Below are positions 16,908 to 26,329 of a stretch of DNA of 46,129 nt, piece by piece; the stretch's first letter is position 1; the number at the start of each line of letters is the position of its first letter. The notes under the pieces were generated by a model. The model saw nothing but the letters and a program-made list of their open reading frames with translations, ran no database searches and was not told the origin of the DNA. A program made the translations under genes and the position numbers. This stretch comes from Bifidobacterium callitrichidarum (GTDB lineage Bacteria; Actinomycetota; Actinomycetes; Actinomycetales; Bifidobacteriaceae), in assembly GCF_003129905.1 (NCBI RefSeq), contig NZ_QFFM01000027.1, positions 1 through 46,129 of the forward strand. The letters run 5' to 3'.

Positions 16908-16941
16908 TAAAAAGTTCCCCTCACCAGTGGCGAGGGGAACC
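16908..16941 (-). terminator. Terminator of rho
   Basis: On the minus strand GTTCCCCTCGC, a short loop, GAGGGGAAC and a TTTTT run, beginning 13 nt past the rho stop. Position and T-run show that it ends rho transcription before the chorismate mutase gene. Confidence 0.85.
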
Positions 16942-16953
16942 GAAGCGATGGAC

Positions 16954-19128
16954 TCAGTTGCCGTTCACGGCGTTGCCGTTATTGGCCTGCTGCACGATGG
17001 CGGCCAGGAAGTCGCGGTTGGTGGCGGTCTTCTTGAGGCGCGGCACCAGCGTCTGGTAGGCCTGCTCAGGCTCCATACCGCCGAGCAGTCGACGCAGACG
17101 GTAGATAATCGGCAGTTCCTTCGGCTCGGTAATCAGCTCCTCGCGGCGGGTGCCGGAGGCGTTGATGTCGATGGCCGGGAAGAGTCGCTTGTCCGCCAGC
17201 TCGCGGCTCAGGCGCAGCTCCATGTTGCCGGTGCCCTTGAACTCCTCGAAGATCACCTCGTCCATCTTGGAACCGGTCTCCACCAGCGCGGAGGAGATGA
17301 TGGTCAGCGAGCCGCCGTTCTCGATGTTGCGGGCGGCGCCGAAGAACTTCTTCGGCGGGTACAGCGCCTGGGCGTCCACACCGCCGGACAGGATGCGGCC
17401 GGAGGCCGGGGCGGCGATGTTGTACGCGCGGGCCAGACGGGTCATGGAGTCGAGCAGCACCACCACGTCCTGACCGAGCTCCACCAGACGCTTGGCGCGC
17501 TCGATGGCAAGCTCTGCGACGGTGGTGTGGTCGGAGGCCGGACGGTCGAAGGTCGAGGAGATGACCTCGCCCTGCACGGTGCGCTCCATATCCGTGACCT
17601 CTTCCGGACGCTCGTCCACCAGCACCACCATGAGGTGCACCTCAGGGTTGTTGGTGGCGATGGCGTTGGCGATGTTCTGCAGCGTGATGGTCTTGCCGGC
17701 CTTCGGCGGGGAGACAATCAGGCCACGCTGGCCCTTGCCGATCGGGGCCACGATATCCATGATGCGGCCGGTGATCTTGTTCGGCGTCGTCTCCTGCTTC
17801 AGGCGCTCCTGCGGGTACAGCGGGGTGAGCTTGGAGAACTGCGGACGGTTCAGGGCCTCTTCGACGCTCTGGCCGTTGATGGAGTCGATGGACTGCAGCG
17901 GCACGAACTTCTGGCGCTGGTTGCGGCGGTCGCCCTCGCGCGGGGCGCGGATGGAGCCGTGCACGGCGTCGCCCTTACGCAGGCCGTACTTCTTGACCTG
18001 GCCCATGGAGACGTACACGTCGTTCGGGCCGGGCAGGTAGCCGGAGGTACGCACGAAGGCGTAGGAGTCCAGCACGTCCACGATGCCGGCCACCGGTACC
18101 AGATCCTCCTGCGGCTCCTCGCGGCGATCCGCACGATCGTTGCGATCAGGGCGATCGTTACGGTCGTTGCCGCGGTCGGTGCGATCGTCATAACGGCGAT
18201 CATCCTCGCCGGCGCCCATGTTGTCGCGGTCGCGGCCACGCAGGCGACGACCACGGCGGTCGGTGCGATCATTGTGCTCGGCATGATCGTTACGGTCATT
18301 GCCACGGTCGCGATTGCGGCTGCGACGCACGAAATCACGGTCCTCGCCCTGCTCCGCGTCCTCAGACTGCTCCTGCTTCTGCGTGGGCAGGGTGGCCAGG
18401 ATGTCGTCGAGGTCGCGCACGTTCTCCTCGTCGCCTTCCTGACGGCGACGGCGACGCGGCTGCTCGTCCTCATCGTCGCGCACGCGGCGGATCAGCGGCT
18501 CGGTGTTCTCGTCGCGACGGTTGCGGCGACGGCGGCCCTCGGTATCGCCGCCGAGGTCGAGGGTGGCAAGCAGGTCGTCGCCATCGTGCTGACGGGTCTT
18601 GCGGCGGCCGGAATCAGCCTGATTGTCGTTCTTATTGCGGCGGTAGGAACGGGTGTCGTCCGCGTGATCCTTGGCGTCCTTGTTGTCCAGCGCGCGACGG
18701 GAGCGGCGCGGTTCGGATGCGGCCGCGTCCAGGGACGGCAGGTCAAGCTGGGCCACGACATCGGAAACGGACTTCTCGCCCTTACCGGACTTGGCCGGCT
18801 TTTCGATGGTTTCTGCCGGGGCTGGCTGCGGCTGGTCCTGTGCGGCTACGGCGGGGACGGCGGGCTGGTCGGCGGCCGGAGCGGACTGCACAGCCGGGGC
18901 CTGATCGGCGGCGGGCTTGGTCTCCGCGGCTTCCTTGGCGGCCAGAGCGGCGGTCTTGGGCGCACGCACCGTGACGCCGGCCGGCGGTTCACCGCCGTTA
19001 CGCGCGGCCTGCAGGGTGGCGAGAAGTTCGGGCTTGCGCATGGTCGACGTTCCGCGCAGACCCATCTGCTTGGCGAGCTCCTTGAGCTCAGGCAGCTTCA
19101 TGTCCTCAAGATTCTGGCTGTTTGCCAC
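16954..19128 (-). CDS. rho: Transcription termination factor Rho
   Basis: Hexameric RNA helicase that terminates transcription. The 724-residue protein is much longer than E. coli Rho (419) because of an insertion typical of actinobacteria. Order: SAP-like N-terminal domain (LEDMKLPELKELAKQMG), Ala/Pro-rich linker, a long Arg/Asp/Asn-rich region (about 165-335, many RRRR and NDRND runs), the cold-shock RNA-binding domain (DSYAFVRTSGYLPGPNDVYV), Walker A (SPPKAGKT) and Walker B (VVVLLDSMTRLARAYN), and the C-terminal Q/R-loop region. The start is GTG at 19128 with a GGAAAGGG ribosome site. The 160-nt upstream region is gene-free and then gives way to repeats. Confidence 0.95.
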   Translation of the reverse strand: MANSQNLEDMKLPELKELAKQMGLRGTSTMRKPELLATLQAARNGGEPPAGVTVRAPKTAALAAKEAAETKPAADQAPAVQSAPAADQPAVPAVAAQDQPQPAPAETIEKPAKSGKGEKSVSDVVAQLDLPSLDAAASEPRRSRRALDNKDAKDHADDTRSYRRNKNDNQADSGRRKTRQHDGDDLLATLDLGGDTEGRRRRNRRDENTEPLIRRVRDDEDEQPRRRRRQEGDEENVRDLDDILATLPTQKQEQSEDAEQGEDRDFVRRSRNRDRGNDRNDHAEHNDRTDRRGRRLRGRDRDNMGAGEDDRRYDDRTDRGNDRNDRPDRNDRADRREEPQEDLVPVAGIVDVLDSYAFVRTSGYLPGPNDVYVSMGQVKKYGLRKGDAVHGSIRAPREGDRRNQRQKFVPLQSIDSINGQSVEEALNRPQFSKLTPLYPQERLKQETTPNKITGRIMDIVAPIGKGQRGLIVSPPKAGKTITLQNIANAIATNNPEVHLMVVLVDERPEEVTDMERTVQGEVISSTFDRPASDHTTVAELAIERAKRLVELGQDVVVLLDSMTRLARAYNIAAPASGRILSGGVDAQALYPPKKFFGAARNIENGGSLTIISSALVETGSKMDEVIFEEFKGTGNMELRLSRELADKRLFPAIDINASGTRREELITEPKELPIIYRLRRLLGGMEPEQAYQTLVPRLKKTATNRDFLAAIVQQANNGNAVNGN

Positions 19129-19294
19129 TAGTGTGCCCTTTCCATACCGAACAGGCTTGCGCCTCTGACGGCGTTAAGAGTGATTTGCGGTTGCACCGCA
19201 CATAGAGGTTCGCGGCGTCTCTGATACCTAGCGAACTTCGATTACTTTACAACGGCTCGCCGACCAACGCAAAACAGCATCATATATAGCAAAA

Positions 19295-19412
19295 GCTCCC
19301 CTCGATTGAGGGGAGCCAGGAGGTAAAGACGATTAAGGGGAGCCCGGCCGCGATTTCAGCGGGCTCCCCTCAGTCTCACTTCGTTCGACAGCTCCCCTCA
19401 GAGAGGGGAGCC
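19295..19412. repeat. Inverted pair of REP-like units upstream of rho
   Basis: Same design as 5687-5801: a first unit from GCTCCCCTC...GAGGGGAGCC (19295-19317) to AAGGGGAGCC (about 19345), a 16-base spacer, and an inverted second unit GGGCTCCCCTCAGTCTCACT to AGAGAGGGGAGCC (19361-19412). The second unit is closely similar to the sequence embedded in copA at 32885-32940. The surrounding gap (19129-19533) contains no gene. Confidence 0.8.
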
Positions 19413-19437
19413 AGAACAGAGGAATTTCTACTTTTCT

Positions 19438-19544
19438 AAGAAAAGTTGTTGGCGCGTGCGGTAGCAAGGCGCACCGAGGGAAGGCGTACGAAGGTACGTC
19501 GACCGAGGAGCAACGCAGCTAACGCTCCGCCAACTACTTTTCTT
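19438..19544. repeat. 107-bp element bounded by 17-bp inverted repeats
   Basis: AAGAAAAGTTGTTGGCG (19438-19454) and CGCCAACTACTTTTCTT (19528-19544) are inverted with one mismatch. The right arm overlaps the last codons and stop of the FAD oxidoreductase gene (EEK, TAG). The 73-bp core has its own symmetrical pieces (GCGTACGAAGGTACG). It could be a long terminator hairpin for that gene or a small mobile element that supplied the gene's 3' end. Confidence 0.65.
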
Positions 19545-21147
19545 CGTGGTAGGACTTTTCGGTGTTGACAGACCACACATTCTTCTTGGAGGTCTTGCCG
19601 GTCTTGATGTTGTCGACGGCCTCGATGGCGGTGGCCATGGAGTGGTCCATGTTGTTGTAGTGGTGCTGACCGTTGCGGCCCACGCAGTAGAGGTTGCCGA
19701 AGGAGTCGAGGTATTCGACGAGCTCGTCCATCTGGGCGTAGGTGTCGAAGTAGGCCGGGTAGGCCTTCTTGACCTTCTCGCGGTGGGTGTCGAGCACGTC
19801 GTCCGGGCTGGAGATGACCTTCATGCGCACCATCTCGTGGATGGCGAACTTGACGCAGTCTTCCTCGCTCATGTTCCAGAAGGCGTCGCCTTCGTTGCAG
19901 AAGTACTCGAGACCGATCCAGACGGTGTTGTCCACGTCCTTGACCAGGTACGGGCTCCAGTTGTTGAACACCTGGATGCGGCCCACGGTGTAGCCCGGGT
20001 CCTGCACGTAGATCCAGCAGTCCGGCACGATCGGCGGGTTGCCGAGGGTGGGGATGTTGGTGGTGTTCTTCAGGCGCATGCGCTTGACCAGGAGACCCAC
20101 GGTCACGAAGTCGCGGTACGGCAGGCCGTTGGCGATGGTGGTCATATCCGCGGGGGCGACCTTGGATTCGGGGGCCTCGGCGTCCTCACCGGCGGCGTCG
20201 ATGGCGTTGACCAAGTCCTTGATGGGCATGGAGGAGATGAACTGGTCGGCGGCCAGCTCGGTGCGGTTGCCCTCGGAGTCCTCGTAGACCACGGAGGAGA
20301 TGGAACCGTTGGACTGGCGCACCTCGACCACCTTGGCGTCGGTGATCACCTTGGCACCGTTGGCGGCGCAGCGCTTCTCGACGGTCTCCCACAGCTGGCC
20401 CGGGCCGTACTTCGGGTACCAGAACTCCTCGATGAGGGAGGTCTCCACCTCGGCGTTGGAACGCTTCTTGGGCAGCAGCTTCTGGAAGGCGTTCTTCAGC
20501 ACGCCCATCACGCTCAGACCCTTGACGCGCTGCGCGCCCCAATCGGCGGAAATCTGGGAGGGATGGCGACCCCACAGCTTCTCCGTGTAGCCCTCGAAGA
20601 ACATGGAGTAAAGCTTGCGGCCGAAGCGGTTGATGTAGAAGTTCTCGAGATTGTCCTCAGGCAGCTTGTGGAACATGGACTTCAGGTAGCTGAAGCCGGC
20701 CTGCATGGTCATCACGAAGCCCATGGCCTTGAAGGTGGCGGGCTTCAGGGAGATCGGATAGTCGAAGAAGCGACCGCCGTAGAAGATGCGGGAGACGCGG
20801 TGACGCTTGAGCATCACCTCATCGGTGACCTCGGGATCCGGGCCGCCGGGCTCAAGGTCGTGGTGACGGCCGAGCTTCTTGTCGTCATAGCTGGGGGCGC
20901 CCTGCAGCGGCAGGACATCCTTCCACCAGTCCATGATGCGGGTGTCCTTAGAGAAGAAGCGGTGGCCGCCGATGTCCATGCGGTTGCCGTTGTGCTTGAC
21001 GGTGCGGGAGATGCCGCCGAATTCGCGGGTCTCCTCAAGCACGGTCACGTCGTAGTTCTCAGCGCCGCCGTCCTTGACGAACTCCCAGGCAGCGGTCAGA
21101 CCGGCGGGACCACCGCCGATAATCACCACGGATTGCTTTTCGCTCAC
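19534..21147 (-). CDS. FAD-dependent oxidoreductase, amine oxidase / UDP-galactopyranose mutase-like
   Basis: A 537-residue flavoprotein. The N-terminal Rossmann motif VVIIGGGPAGLTAAWEF, the second flavin contact EFGGISRTVKHNGNRMDIGGHRFF, and a C-terminal GxNGQHHYNNMDHSMATAI flavin segment place it in the protoporphyrinogen oxidase / amine oxidase superfamily. The GGHRFFS and EGYTEKLWG segments recall long UDP-galactopyranose mutase-like proteins of surface-polysaccharide loci, but it is longer than classical Glf (about 370-400), so the substrate stays open. The start is GTG at 21147, set by a GAAGGAG site 7 nt upstream; the frame extends seven codons further. No glycosyltransferase genes are adjacent. 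The gene end lies in the inverted repeat at 19438-19544. Confidence 0.8.
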   Translation of the reverse strand: MSEKQSVVIIGGGPAGLTAAWEFVKDGGAENYDVTVLEETREFGGISRTVKHNGNRMDIGGHRFFSKDTRIMDWWKDVLPLQGAPSYDDKKLGRHHDLEPGGPDPEVTDEVMLKRHRVSRIFYGGRFFDYPISLKPATFKAMGFVMTMQAGFSYLKSMFHKLPEDNLENFYINRFGRKLYSMFFEGYTEKLWGRHPSQISADWGAQRVKGLSVMGVLKNAFQKLLPKKRSNAEVETSLIEEFWYPKYGPGQLWETVEKRCAANGAKVITDAKVVEVRQSNGSISSVVYEDSEGNRTELAADQFISSMPIKDLVNAIDAAGEDAEAPESKVAPADMTTIANGLPYRDFVTVGLLVKRMRLKNTTNIPTLGNPPIVPDCWIYVQDPGYTVGRIQVFNNWSPYLVKDVDNTVWIGLEYFCNEGDAFWNMSEEDCVKFAIHEMVRMKVISSPDDVLDTHREKVKKAYPAYFDTYAQMDELVEYLDSFGNLYCVGRNGQHHYNNMDHSMATAIEAVDNIKTGKTSKKNVWSVNTEKSYHEEK

Positions 21148-21250
21148 TTGAAATCTCCTTCTAACCAAATCAGCGATAGCTTATCCCAAGCCCCGGAAGC
21201 GCACGCCGACCTTGTGCATTTCCTCAACGAATATTCATAGTCACGACAAC

Positions 21251-21281
21251 AAAATTGGCCTTCCCGGCAGGGGAAGGCCAA
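21251..21281 (-). terminator. Terminator of the DUF2469 gene
   Basis: TTGGCCTTCCC and GGGAAGGCCAA (21255-21265 and 21271-21281) form an 11-bp stem with a 5-base loop, followed on the minus strand by TTTTGTTG. It ends the GNAT-DUF2469 transcript 20 nt after the stop. Confidence 0.85.
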
Positions 21282-21300
21282 TCGATGGACGAATCCGACG

Positions 21301-21615
21301 TTAATGGATGTCGTCCGGGATGTCGATATCGGTTTTCTGCACCTCTTCGACGTTGACGTCCTTGAACGTCACGATGCGAACGGACTTGACGAAACGGCTG
21401 GAACGGTACACGTCCCACACCCACGCATCGGTGAGCTGCACGTCGAAGTACACGTCCTGACCAGCGGAGCGGACGTTGAAGTCCACCTTGTTCGCCAGAT
21501 AGAAACGGCGTTCGGTCTCCACCACGTAGGTGAAGAGCTTGATGACGTCTCGGTATTCCTTATACAGTGCGAGTTCGGCGTCGGTTTCGTAGTTGTCGAG
21601 ATCCTCGGCGCTCAT
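21301..21615 (-). CDS. DUF2469 family protein
   Basis: A 104-residue acidic protein conserved in actinobacteria, with unknown function. It starts MSAEDLDNYETDAELALYKEYRDV, a helical segment, followed by alternating beta-strand-like stretches (VVETERRFYLANKVDF, DVYFDVQLTDAWVWDVYR, KSVRIVTFKDVNVEEV). In many actinobacteria this family lies near rnhB, lepB and YraN, but here it lies 6 nt downstream of an acetyltransferase gene and is probably cotranscribed with it. Confidence 0.88.
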   Translation of the reverse strand: MSAEDLDNYETDAELALYKEYRDVIKLFTYVVETERRFYLANKVDFNVRSAGQDVYFDVQLTDAWVWDVYRSSRFVKSVRIVTFKDVNVEEVQKTDIDIPDDIH

Positions 21616-21621
21616 GCTTGA

Positions 21622-22665
21622 TTACTCACTTTCCGTGTCACGCTTACGGCCTCGGCCCAGTGTACGCCACCATGCTTCCTTCGAGGTCTTGCGTTCGTTC
21701 TGGCCGTACGGCCAGTTGCTTTCTTCGTCGGCGATCCGGTTCGCGCCGGAATCGTGCCGACGCTCTTCCCCGGTCTCCTGCTGCTGCGGTGCCGCGGCCG
21801 CCGACTTCGGGGCCGGACGGCTGCCGGCGTCGCTCTCCTGCGCATCGGCCGGGCTTGCGATGTTCTGCTGGATGGCGATGGAGTGCTCGCGAGCGGACAG
21901 GGCCTCTTTGACGCCCGGATTGTCCTCGATGAGGTGCATGCCGAAGGCATCGAGCGAACGGATCGGATCGTACTCGTCCACCAGCGTATCCATGACGATG
22001 AGATCCTGGTACTTGTTGTTCTCCGCATCCCACAGGGCGTCGCGCGAAGTGCCGGACGGCACGAAGCCGAGCGACTGGTAGACGGAAATCGAGCGGCTGT
22101 TCTTCTCCGGCACGCCCACCCAGATGCGGTGCATGCCCAAGCCCGCCGGTTCGGGGGCGAAGCCGTACGTCATCACACGCGGCATGGCGTCACGCGAGTA
22201 GCCGCGGCCGCGATAGTCACGTCCGAGCACAATCTGGATGCGTGCGGAACGGGACCAGCCATCGATGTCGATGAGGAAGATCATGCCGATGACGTTGCCG
22301 GTCGAAGCGGCGTCCACCTTACCGTCGTCGTCATGGTCGGCGTCCGTCAGCACAGCCCATGCGATGGTGCGACGAGATTCGGGATCGCCCACGCCGGACT
22401 CTGCGGGAGCCTGACCGGCCTCCCAGGCTTGGGAGCGGCGGACCCAGGTGTGCACCACGGCGCGTTCGGTGGCCGCATCCTTGCCGGTGATCTTGGAAGC
22501 ACCATAGAAGGCATCCAGCTCATCCAAACGAGACAGATCCTCCACGGTGGCCGGGCGCAGGTGCACCATTTCGCCACGAATCGGAGGAATGACGATGCGT
22601 TCGGGCAAATCACGCTTCAGCCGCGCATCAGTAGCCATGCTCAACACCTCGTTGGTCCCTGCCAT
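21622..22665 (-). CDS. GNAT family N-acetyltransferase
   Basis: A 347-residue protein if started at the ATG at 22665, which has an AGGGGA site 9 nt upstream; the frame runs to another ATG at 22692 without a ribosome site. The GNAT domain spans roughly residues 25-225. The acetyl-CoA loop is IQIVLGRDYRGRGYSRDAM (R-x-x-G-x-G/A form), followed by HRIWVGVPEKNSRSISVYQSLGF, typical of RimJ-like enzymes. After the domain comes a charged, Ala/Gln-rich C-terminal region (about 260-347) that is probably disordered and ends in WWRTLGRGRKRDTESE. The substrate is unknown. It overlaps no gene and precedes DUF2469 by 6 nt. Confidence 0.82.
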   Translation of the reverse strand: MAGTNEVLSMATDARLKRDLPERIVIPPIRGEMVHLRPATVEDLSRLDELDAFYGASKITGKDAATERAVVHTWVRRSQAWEAGQAPAESGVGDPESRRTIAWAVLTDADHDDDGKVDAASTGNVIGMIFLIDIDGWSRSARIQIVLGRDYRGRGYSRDAMPRVMTYGFAPEPAGLGMHRIWVGVPEKNSRSISVYQSLGFVPSGTSRDALWDAENNKYQDLIVMDTLVDEYDPIRSLDAFGMHLIEDNPGVKEALSAREHSIAIQQNIASPADAQESDAGSRPAPKSAAAAPQQQETGEERRHDSGANRIADEESNWPYGQNERKTSKEAWWRTLGRGRKRDTESE

Positions 22666-22799
22666 CGGTACTCGTCCCCTGTTTCGACTCATATTGCAGT
22701 GCCGAACCTATCTTACTCGACTGGATGAACCCTGAAAATAGGCTGAAGTGGGATGTTCGCCACATGTTTACGCCGGTGGCGCATAGTGAGACGCATATG

Positions 22800-22828
22800 A
22801 AAAAGGCTCCCCTCGGGGAGGGGAGCCT
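22800..22828 (-). terminator. Terminator of gatB made from a REP-type palindrome
   Basis: GGCTCCCCTC and GAGGGGAGCC (22806-22815 and 22819-22828) with a 3-base loop, followed on the minus strand by TTTTT. The stem is identical to the core of the intergenic repeat units elsewhere in the window. Confidence 0.85.
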
Positions 22829-22847
22829 AGGTGAGACTGAGCGAAAA

Positions 22848-24347
22848 TCAGCCCTTGATCTTGGACATGACGACCTTGGTCACGGCCTTGGCATCGGCCT
22901 GGCCGCGGGTGGCCTTCATGACGGCGCCGATGATCACGCCCATCGGCTTCATGTTGCCGCTCTTGAGCTTCTCGACCACGTCGGGGTTGGCCTCGAACGC
23001 CGCGTCCACGGCCGCCTCGATGGCGCCGTTGTCCTCGACGATCTTGTAGCCGTGCTTCTTGACGACCTCGTCCGGGGTGCCCTCACCGGCGAGCACGCCG
23101 GCGACGGTCTGCTTGGCGAGCTTGTCGTTGAGCTTGCCGTCGGCGATGAGCTTCTCGACCTCGGCCACGTCCGCCGGGGTGACCGGCAGCTCTTCGAGCG
23201 AGACGCCCTTGGCGTTAGCCTCGCGGGACAGCTCGCCCAGCCACCACTTGCGGGCACCGGCGGCGGAGGCACCAGCCTTGACGGTCTCCTCGATGAGGTC
23301 GAGGGCGTCGGCGTTGAGGATGTCGCGCATCTGCAGGTCCGTCAGGCCCCACTCGGCCTTGAGACGGTTGCGGCGCTCGCGCGGCATCTCCGGCATCTGG
23401 GCCTGGATCTCGGCGATATGCTCCTTGGTGATGTGCAGCATCACCAGATCCGGATCCGGGAAGTAGCGGTAATCATCCGCATCGGACTTCACGCGGCCGC
23501 CAGCGGTGGTCTGCGTGGCCTCATCCCAGTGGCGGGTCTCCTGCAGGATCTCCTTGCCTTCGTCGAGGCGCGCGGCCTGACGACGGATCTCGTACTGGAT
23601 GGTCTTCTCAATGCCGCGGAAGGAGTTCACGTTCTTGGTTTCGGAACGGGTGCCGTACGGGGCATCGGCGGACGGGCGCAGCGAGACGTTCACGTCGGCG
23701 CGCATGTTGCCCTGCTCCATGCGGGCGTGGGAAATGCCCAGCGCACGCACGATGTCTCGGATGGCGCGCATGTACGCACCGGCGATCTCCGGAGCACGGT
23801 CGCCCGCGCCCTCGATCGGCTTGGTCACGATCTCGATCAGCGGCACACCGGCGCGGTTGTAGTCCACGAGGGAGTGGTCGGCGCCCTCGATACGGCCGTC
23901 GGCGCCACCCACGTGGGTGTTCTTGCCAGCGTCGTCCTCGATGTGCGCACGCTCGATCGGCACACGGAACACGGTGCCGTCCTCAAGCTCGACATCCAGG
24001 TAGCCATTGCCGTTGGTCGGCTTGTCGTACTGGGAGATCTGGTAGTCGCGCGGCATATCCGGGTAGAAGTAGTTCTTGCGGGCGAACTGGCTCCACTCGG
24101 CGATCTCGCAGTGCAGGGCCAGGCCCAGCTTGATCGCGTAATCGACGGCGGTCTTGTTGACCACCGGCAGGGAGCCCGGCAGACCCAGGGAGACCGGGGT
24201 CAGCTGGGTGTTCGGCTCGCCGCCGAACTCGATGTGGGCCGGGCAGAACAGCTTGGTGTTCGTGCTGAGCTCCACGTGCGTTTCCAGGCCGAAGACCACG
24301 TCATACTTCTTGGTGGCATCGGCGTACTTCATCAGTTTTTCAGCCAT
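22848..24347 (-). CDS. gatB: Asp-tRNA(Asn)/Glu-tRNA(Gln) amidotransferase subunit B
   Basis: GatB phosphorylates the misacylated Glu-tRNA-Gln or Asp-tRNA-Asn and transamidates it with ammonia delivered from GatA. The 499-residue protein has the cradle-domain signature [19 protein letters not shown], the [16 protein letters not shown] block, [21 protein letters not shown] and the C-terminal YqeY-like tail domain ([20 protein letters not shown]). It is the last gene of gatCAB, 30 nt after gatA, and is followed by a terminator. A GGAAGG ribosome site lies upstream. Confidence 0.97.
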   Translation of the reverse strand: MAEKLMKYADATKKYDVVFGLETHVELSTNTKLFCPAHIEFGGEPNTQLTPVSLGLPGSLPVVNKTAVDYAIKLGLALHCEIAEWSQFARKNYFYPDMPRDYQISQYDKPTNGNGYLDVELEDGTVFRVPIERAHIEDDAGKNTHVGGADGRIEGADHSLVDYNRAGVPLIEIVTKPIEGAGDRAPEIAGAYMRAIRDIVRALGISHARMEQGNMRADVNVSLRPSADAPYGTRSETKNVNSFRGIEKTIQYEIRRQAARLDEGKEILQETRHWDEATQTTAGGRVKSDADDYRYFPDPDLVMLHITKEHIAEIQAQMPEMPRERRNRLKAEWGLTDLQMRDILNADALDLIEETVKAGASAAGARKWWLGELSREANAKGVSLEELPVTPADVAEVEKLIADGKLNDKLAKQTVAGVLAGEGTPDEVVKKHGYKIVEDNGAIEAAVDAAFEANPDVVEKLKSGNMKPMGVIIGAVMKATRGQADAKAVTKVVMSKIKG

Positions 24348-24377
24348 GATGTTTGTGTTTTCCTTCCGATGCTTCCG

Positions 24378-25919
24378 TCACTTGGCCAGGCCGTCAAGCC
24401 ACGGGGTCTTGAGGCTGTTCCAGATCGGGCCGCCCCAGCTTTCCTCCAGCGCCGCTTCGAGGGCGGCGGCGGGCTTGTACATGACCTCGTCGCGCTGCTG
24501 CGGGGCGATGAACTGGAAGCCCACGGGCAGGCCGTCGTCGGACAGGCCGGCCGGGATGGACATGGCCGGCACGCCGGCGAGGTTGGCCGGGATGGTGGCG
24601 ATGTCGTTCATGTACATGGCCAGCGGGTCATCCATCTTCTCGCCGAACTTGAAGGCGGTGGACGGGGAAGTCGGGGAGACCAGCACGTCGGCCTGCTCGA
24701 AGGCCTTCTTGAAGTCCTGGATGATGAGCGTGCGGACCTTCTGGGCCGAGCCGTACCAGGCGTCGTAGTAGCCGGCGGACAGGGCGTAGGTGCCGAGGAT
24801 GATACGGCGCTTGACCTCGTCGCCGAAGCCGGCCTCACGGGTGTAGGCCATCATGTTGGCGGCGGTCTGAGGCACGCCGGCCGGCGGCATCACGCGCAGG
24901 CCGTAGCGCATGCCATCGTAGCGGGCCAGGTTGGAGCTCACCTCGGACGGCATGATGATGTAGTAGGCACCCAGGGAGTAGCCGATGTGCGGCACGGAGA
25001 CCTCGACGACCTCGGCACCCATCTCCTTGAGCTTGTCGACGGCCTCGTTGAAGCGGGCCTCGACGCCGGGCTGGAAGCCGTCGCCGCCGAGTTCCTTGAT
25101 GAGGCCGACCTTCAGACCCTTGAGGTCGCGCTTGGCACCTTCACGGGCGGCGGCGACCATCGGGCGCGGGCCCTCCGGGATGGACGTGGAGTCGCGGCGA
25201 TCGTGGCCGCCGATGATTTCCTGCAGCAGGGCGGAGTCGAGCACGGTGCGGGAGACCGGGCCGATCTGGTCGAGCGAGGAGGCCATGGCGATGGCGCCGA
25301 AGCGGGAGACGCCGCCGTAGGTGGGCTTGACGCCCACGGTGCCGGTCAGGGCGCCGGGCTGACGGATGGAACCGCCGGTATCGGTACCGAGGGCGAGCGG
25401 GGCCTCGAACGCGGCGACCGCGGAGGCGGAACCACCGCCGGAACCACCGGGCACGCGCTCGGTATCCCACGGGTTGTGGGTGGTCTGGTAGGCGGAGTGC
25501 TCGGTGGAGGAGCCCTGCGCGAACTCATCCAGGTTGGTCTTGCCGAGCAGCGGCATGCCGGCGGCCTTGAGCTTTTCGATGACGGTGGCGTCGTACGGGG
25601 GAATCCAGCCTTCGAGAATCTTGGAGGCGGCGGTGGTCTCGATGCCCTTGGTGACGATCATGTCCTTGATGGCGATCGGCACGCCGGCCAGTTCAGGCAG
25701 GGCGGCCTTGTCCTCGGCGGACTTCTTGTCGAAGGCGTCGGCCTGCTCCAGGGCCACGTCGCCGGAGACCTTGAGGAAGGCCTTGATGGACGGCTCGGCG
25801 GCCTCGATCACCTTGAGGTGGGCCTCGACGAGCTCGCGGGAGGTGACGTCGCCCTTCTTGATGGCGGCGGCCTGCTCGGCGGCGGACAGCTTGACGAGAG
25901 ATGCGGTTTCGTTGCTCAT
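24378..25919 (-). CDS. gatA: Asp-tRNA(Asn)/Glu-tRNA(Gln) amidotransferase subunit A
   Basis: Amidase-signature glutaminase that supplies ammonia to GatB. The 513-residue protein shows the full Ser-cis-Ser-Lys triad: Lys85 in [10 protein letters not shown], Ser160 in [12 protein letters not shown], and Ser184 in [13 protein letters not shown]. The ATG at 25919 is chosen because GAGGAG lies 8 nt upstream; a GTG three codons earlier is too close to that site. The start lies 5 nt after the gatC stop, indicating translational coupling. Confidence 0.97.
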   Translation of the reverse strand: MSNETASLVKLSAAEQAAAIKKGDVTSRELVEAHLKVIEAAEPSIKAFLKVSGDVALEQADAFDKKSAEDKAALPELAGVPIAIKDMIVTKGIETTAASKILEGWIPPYDATVIEKLKAAGMPLLGKTNLDEFAQGSSTEHSAYQTTHNPWDTERVPGGSGGGSASAVAAFEAPLALGTDTGGSIRQPGALTGTVGVKPTYGGVSRFGAIAMASSLDQIGPVSRTVLDSALLQEIIGGHDRRDSTSIPEGPRPMVAAAREGAKRDLKGLKVGLIKELGGDGFQPGVEARFNEAVDKLKEMGAEVVEVSVPHIGYSLGAYYIIMPSEVSSNLARYDGMRYGLRVMPPAGVPQTAANMMAYTREAGFGDEVKRRIILGTYALSAGYYDAWYGSAQKVRTLIIQDFKKAFEQADVLVSPTSPSTAFKFGEKMDDPLAMYMNDIATIPANLAGVPAMSIPAGLSDDGLPVGFQFIAPQQRDEVMYKPAAALEAALEESWGGPIWNSLKTPWLDGLAK

Positions 25920-25924
25920 CGGGT

Positions 25925-26224
25925 TCACTCCTCGCTTCCCAGGATTCGCGGTGCCACGAACATACCGGCCTCGGTCTTCGGGCCGCCGGCGAGCGCCTCT
26001 TCCTGCGTGAGCGGGGTCTCGGCCACGTCCGGGCGCAGGTATGCCTCGAGCGGAACCGGGTTGGCGGTGGGCTCCACGTCGTCGGAGGCGACTTCCTGGA
26101 CCTTGTTGATGGAGTCTGCGATGACGTTCAGTTCGCCCTGCAGACGGGTGATTTCCTCATCGGTGAGCGCGATTCGGGCAAGATCGCCCAAATGCACGAT
26201 TTCTTCGCGTGAAAATGTTGGCAT
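25925..26224 (-). CDS. gatC: Asp-tRNA(Asn)/Glu-tRNA(Gln) amidotransferase subunit C
   Basis: Small structural subunit that wraps around GatA and holds the complex together. The 99-residue protein begins [20 protein letters not shown] and contains [15 protein letters not shown] and the later [22 protein letters not shown] block of the family. The frame remains open upstream to 26323, but a TATAGT -10 box ends 7 nt before the 26224 ATG, so a leaderless start there is preferred and the family length agrees. First gene of gatCAB. Confidence 0.95.
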   Translation of the reverse strand: MPTFSREEIVHLGDLARIALTDEEITRLQGELNVIADSINKVQEVASDDVEPTANPVPLEAYLRPDVAETPLTQEEALAGGPKTEAGMFVAPRILGSEE

Positions 26225-26231
26225 GGGCCCA

Positions 26232-26237
26232 ACTATA
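26232..26237 (-). promoter_or_regulatory. -10 box of gatCAB, leaderless start
   Basis: TATAGT on the minus strand with a 7-nt gap to the gatC ATG. Confidence 0.6.
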
Positions 26238-26329
26238 CGAGTGGTTTGTGACACGCGGAATACCGCTGCCCAAAGCATGGGCCGGCGGGACCGGGACGCC
26301 CGCCGGCGCGGAACGGGCGCCAAATGCCG

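Noticed and set aside
16762..19131. 789-codon plus-strand frame opposite rho and chorismate mutase
   Set aside because: Shadow of rho; hydrophobic repeats come from the complement of its Arg/Asp-rich region, not from real membrane helices.
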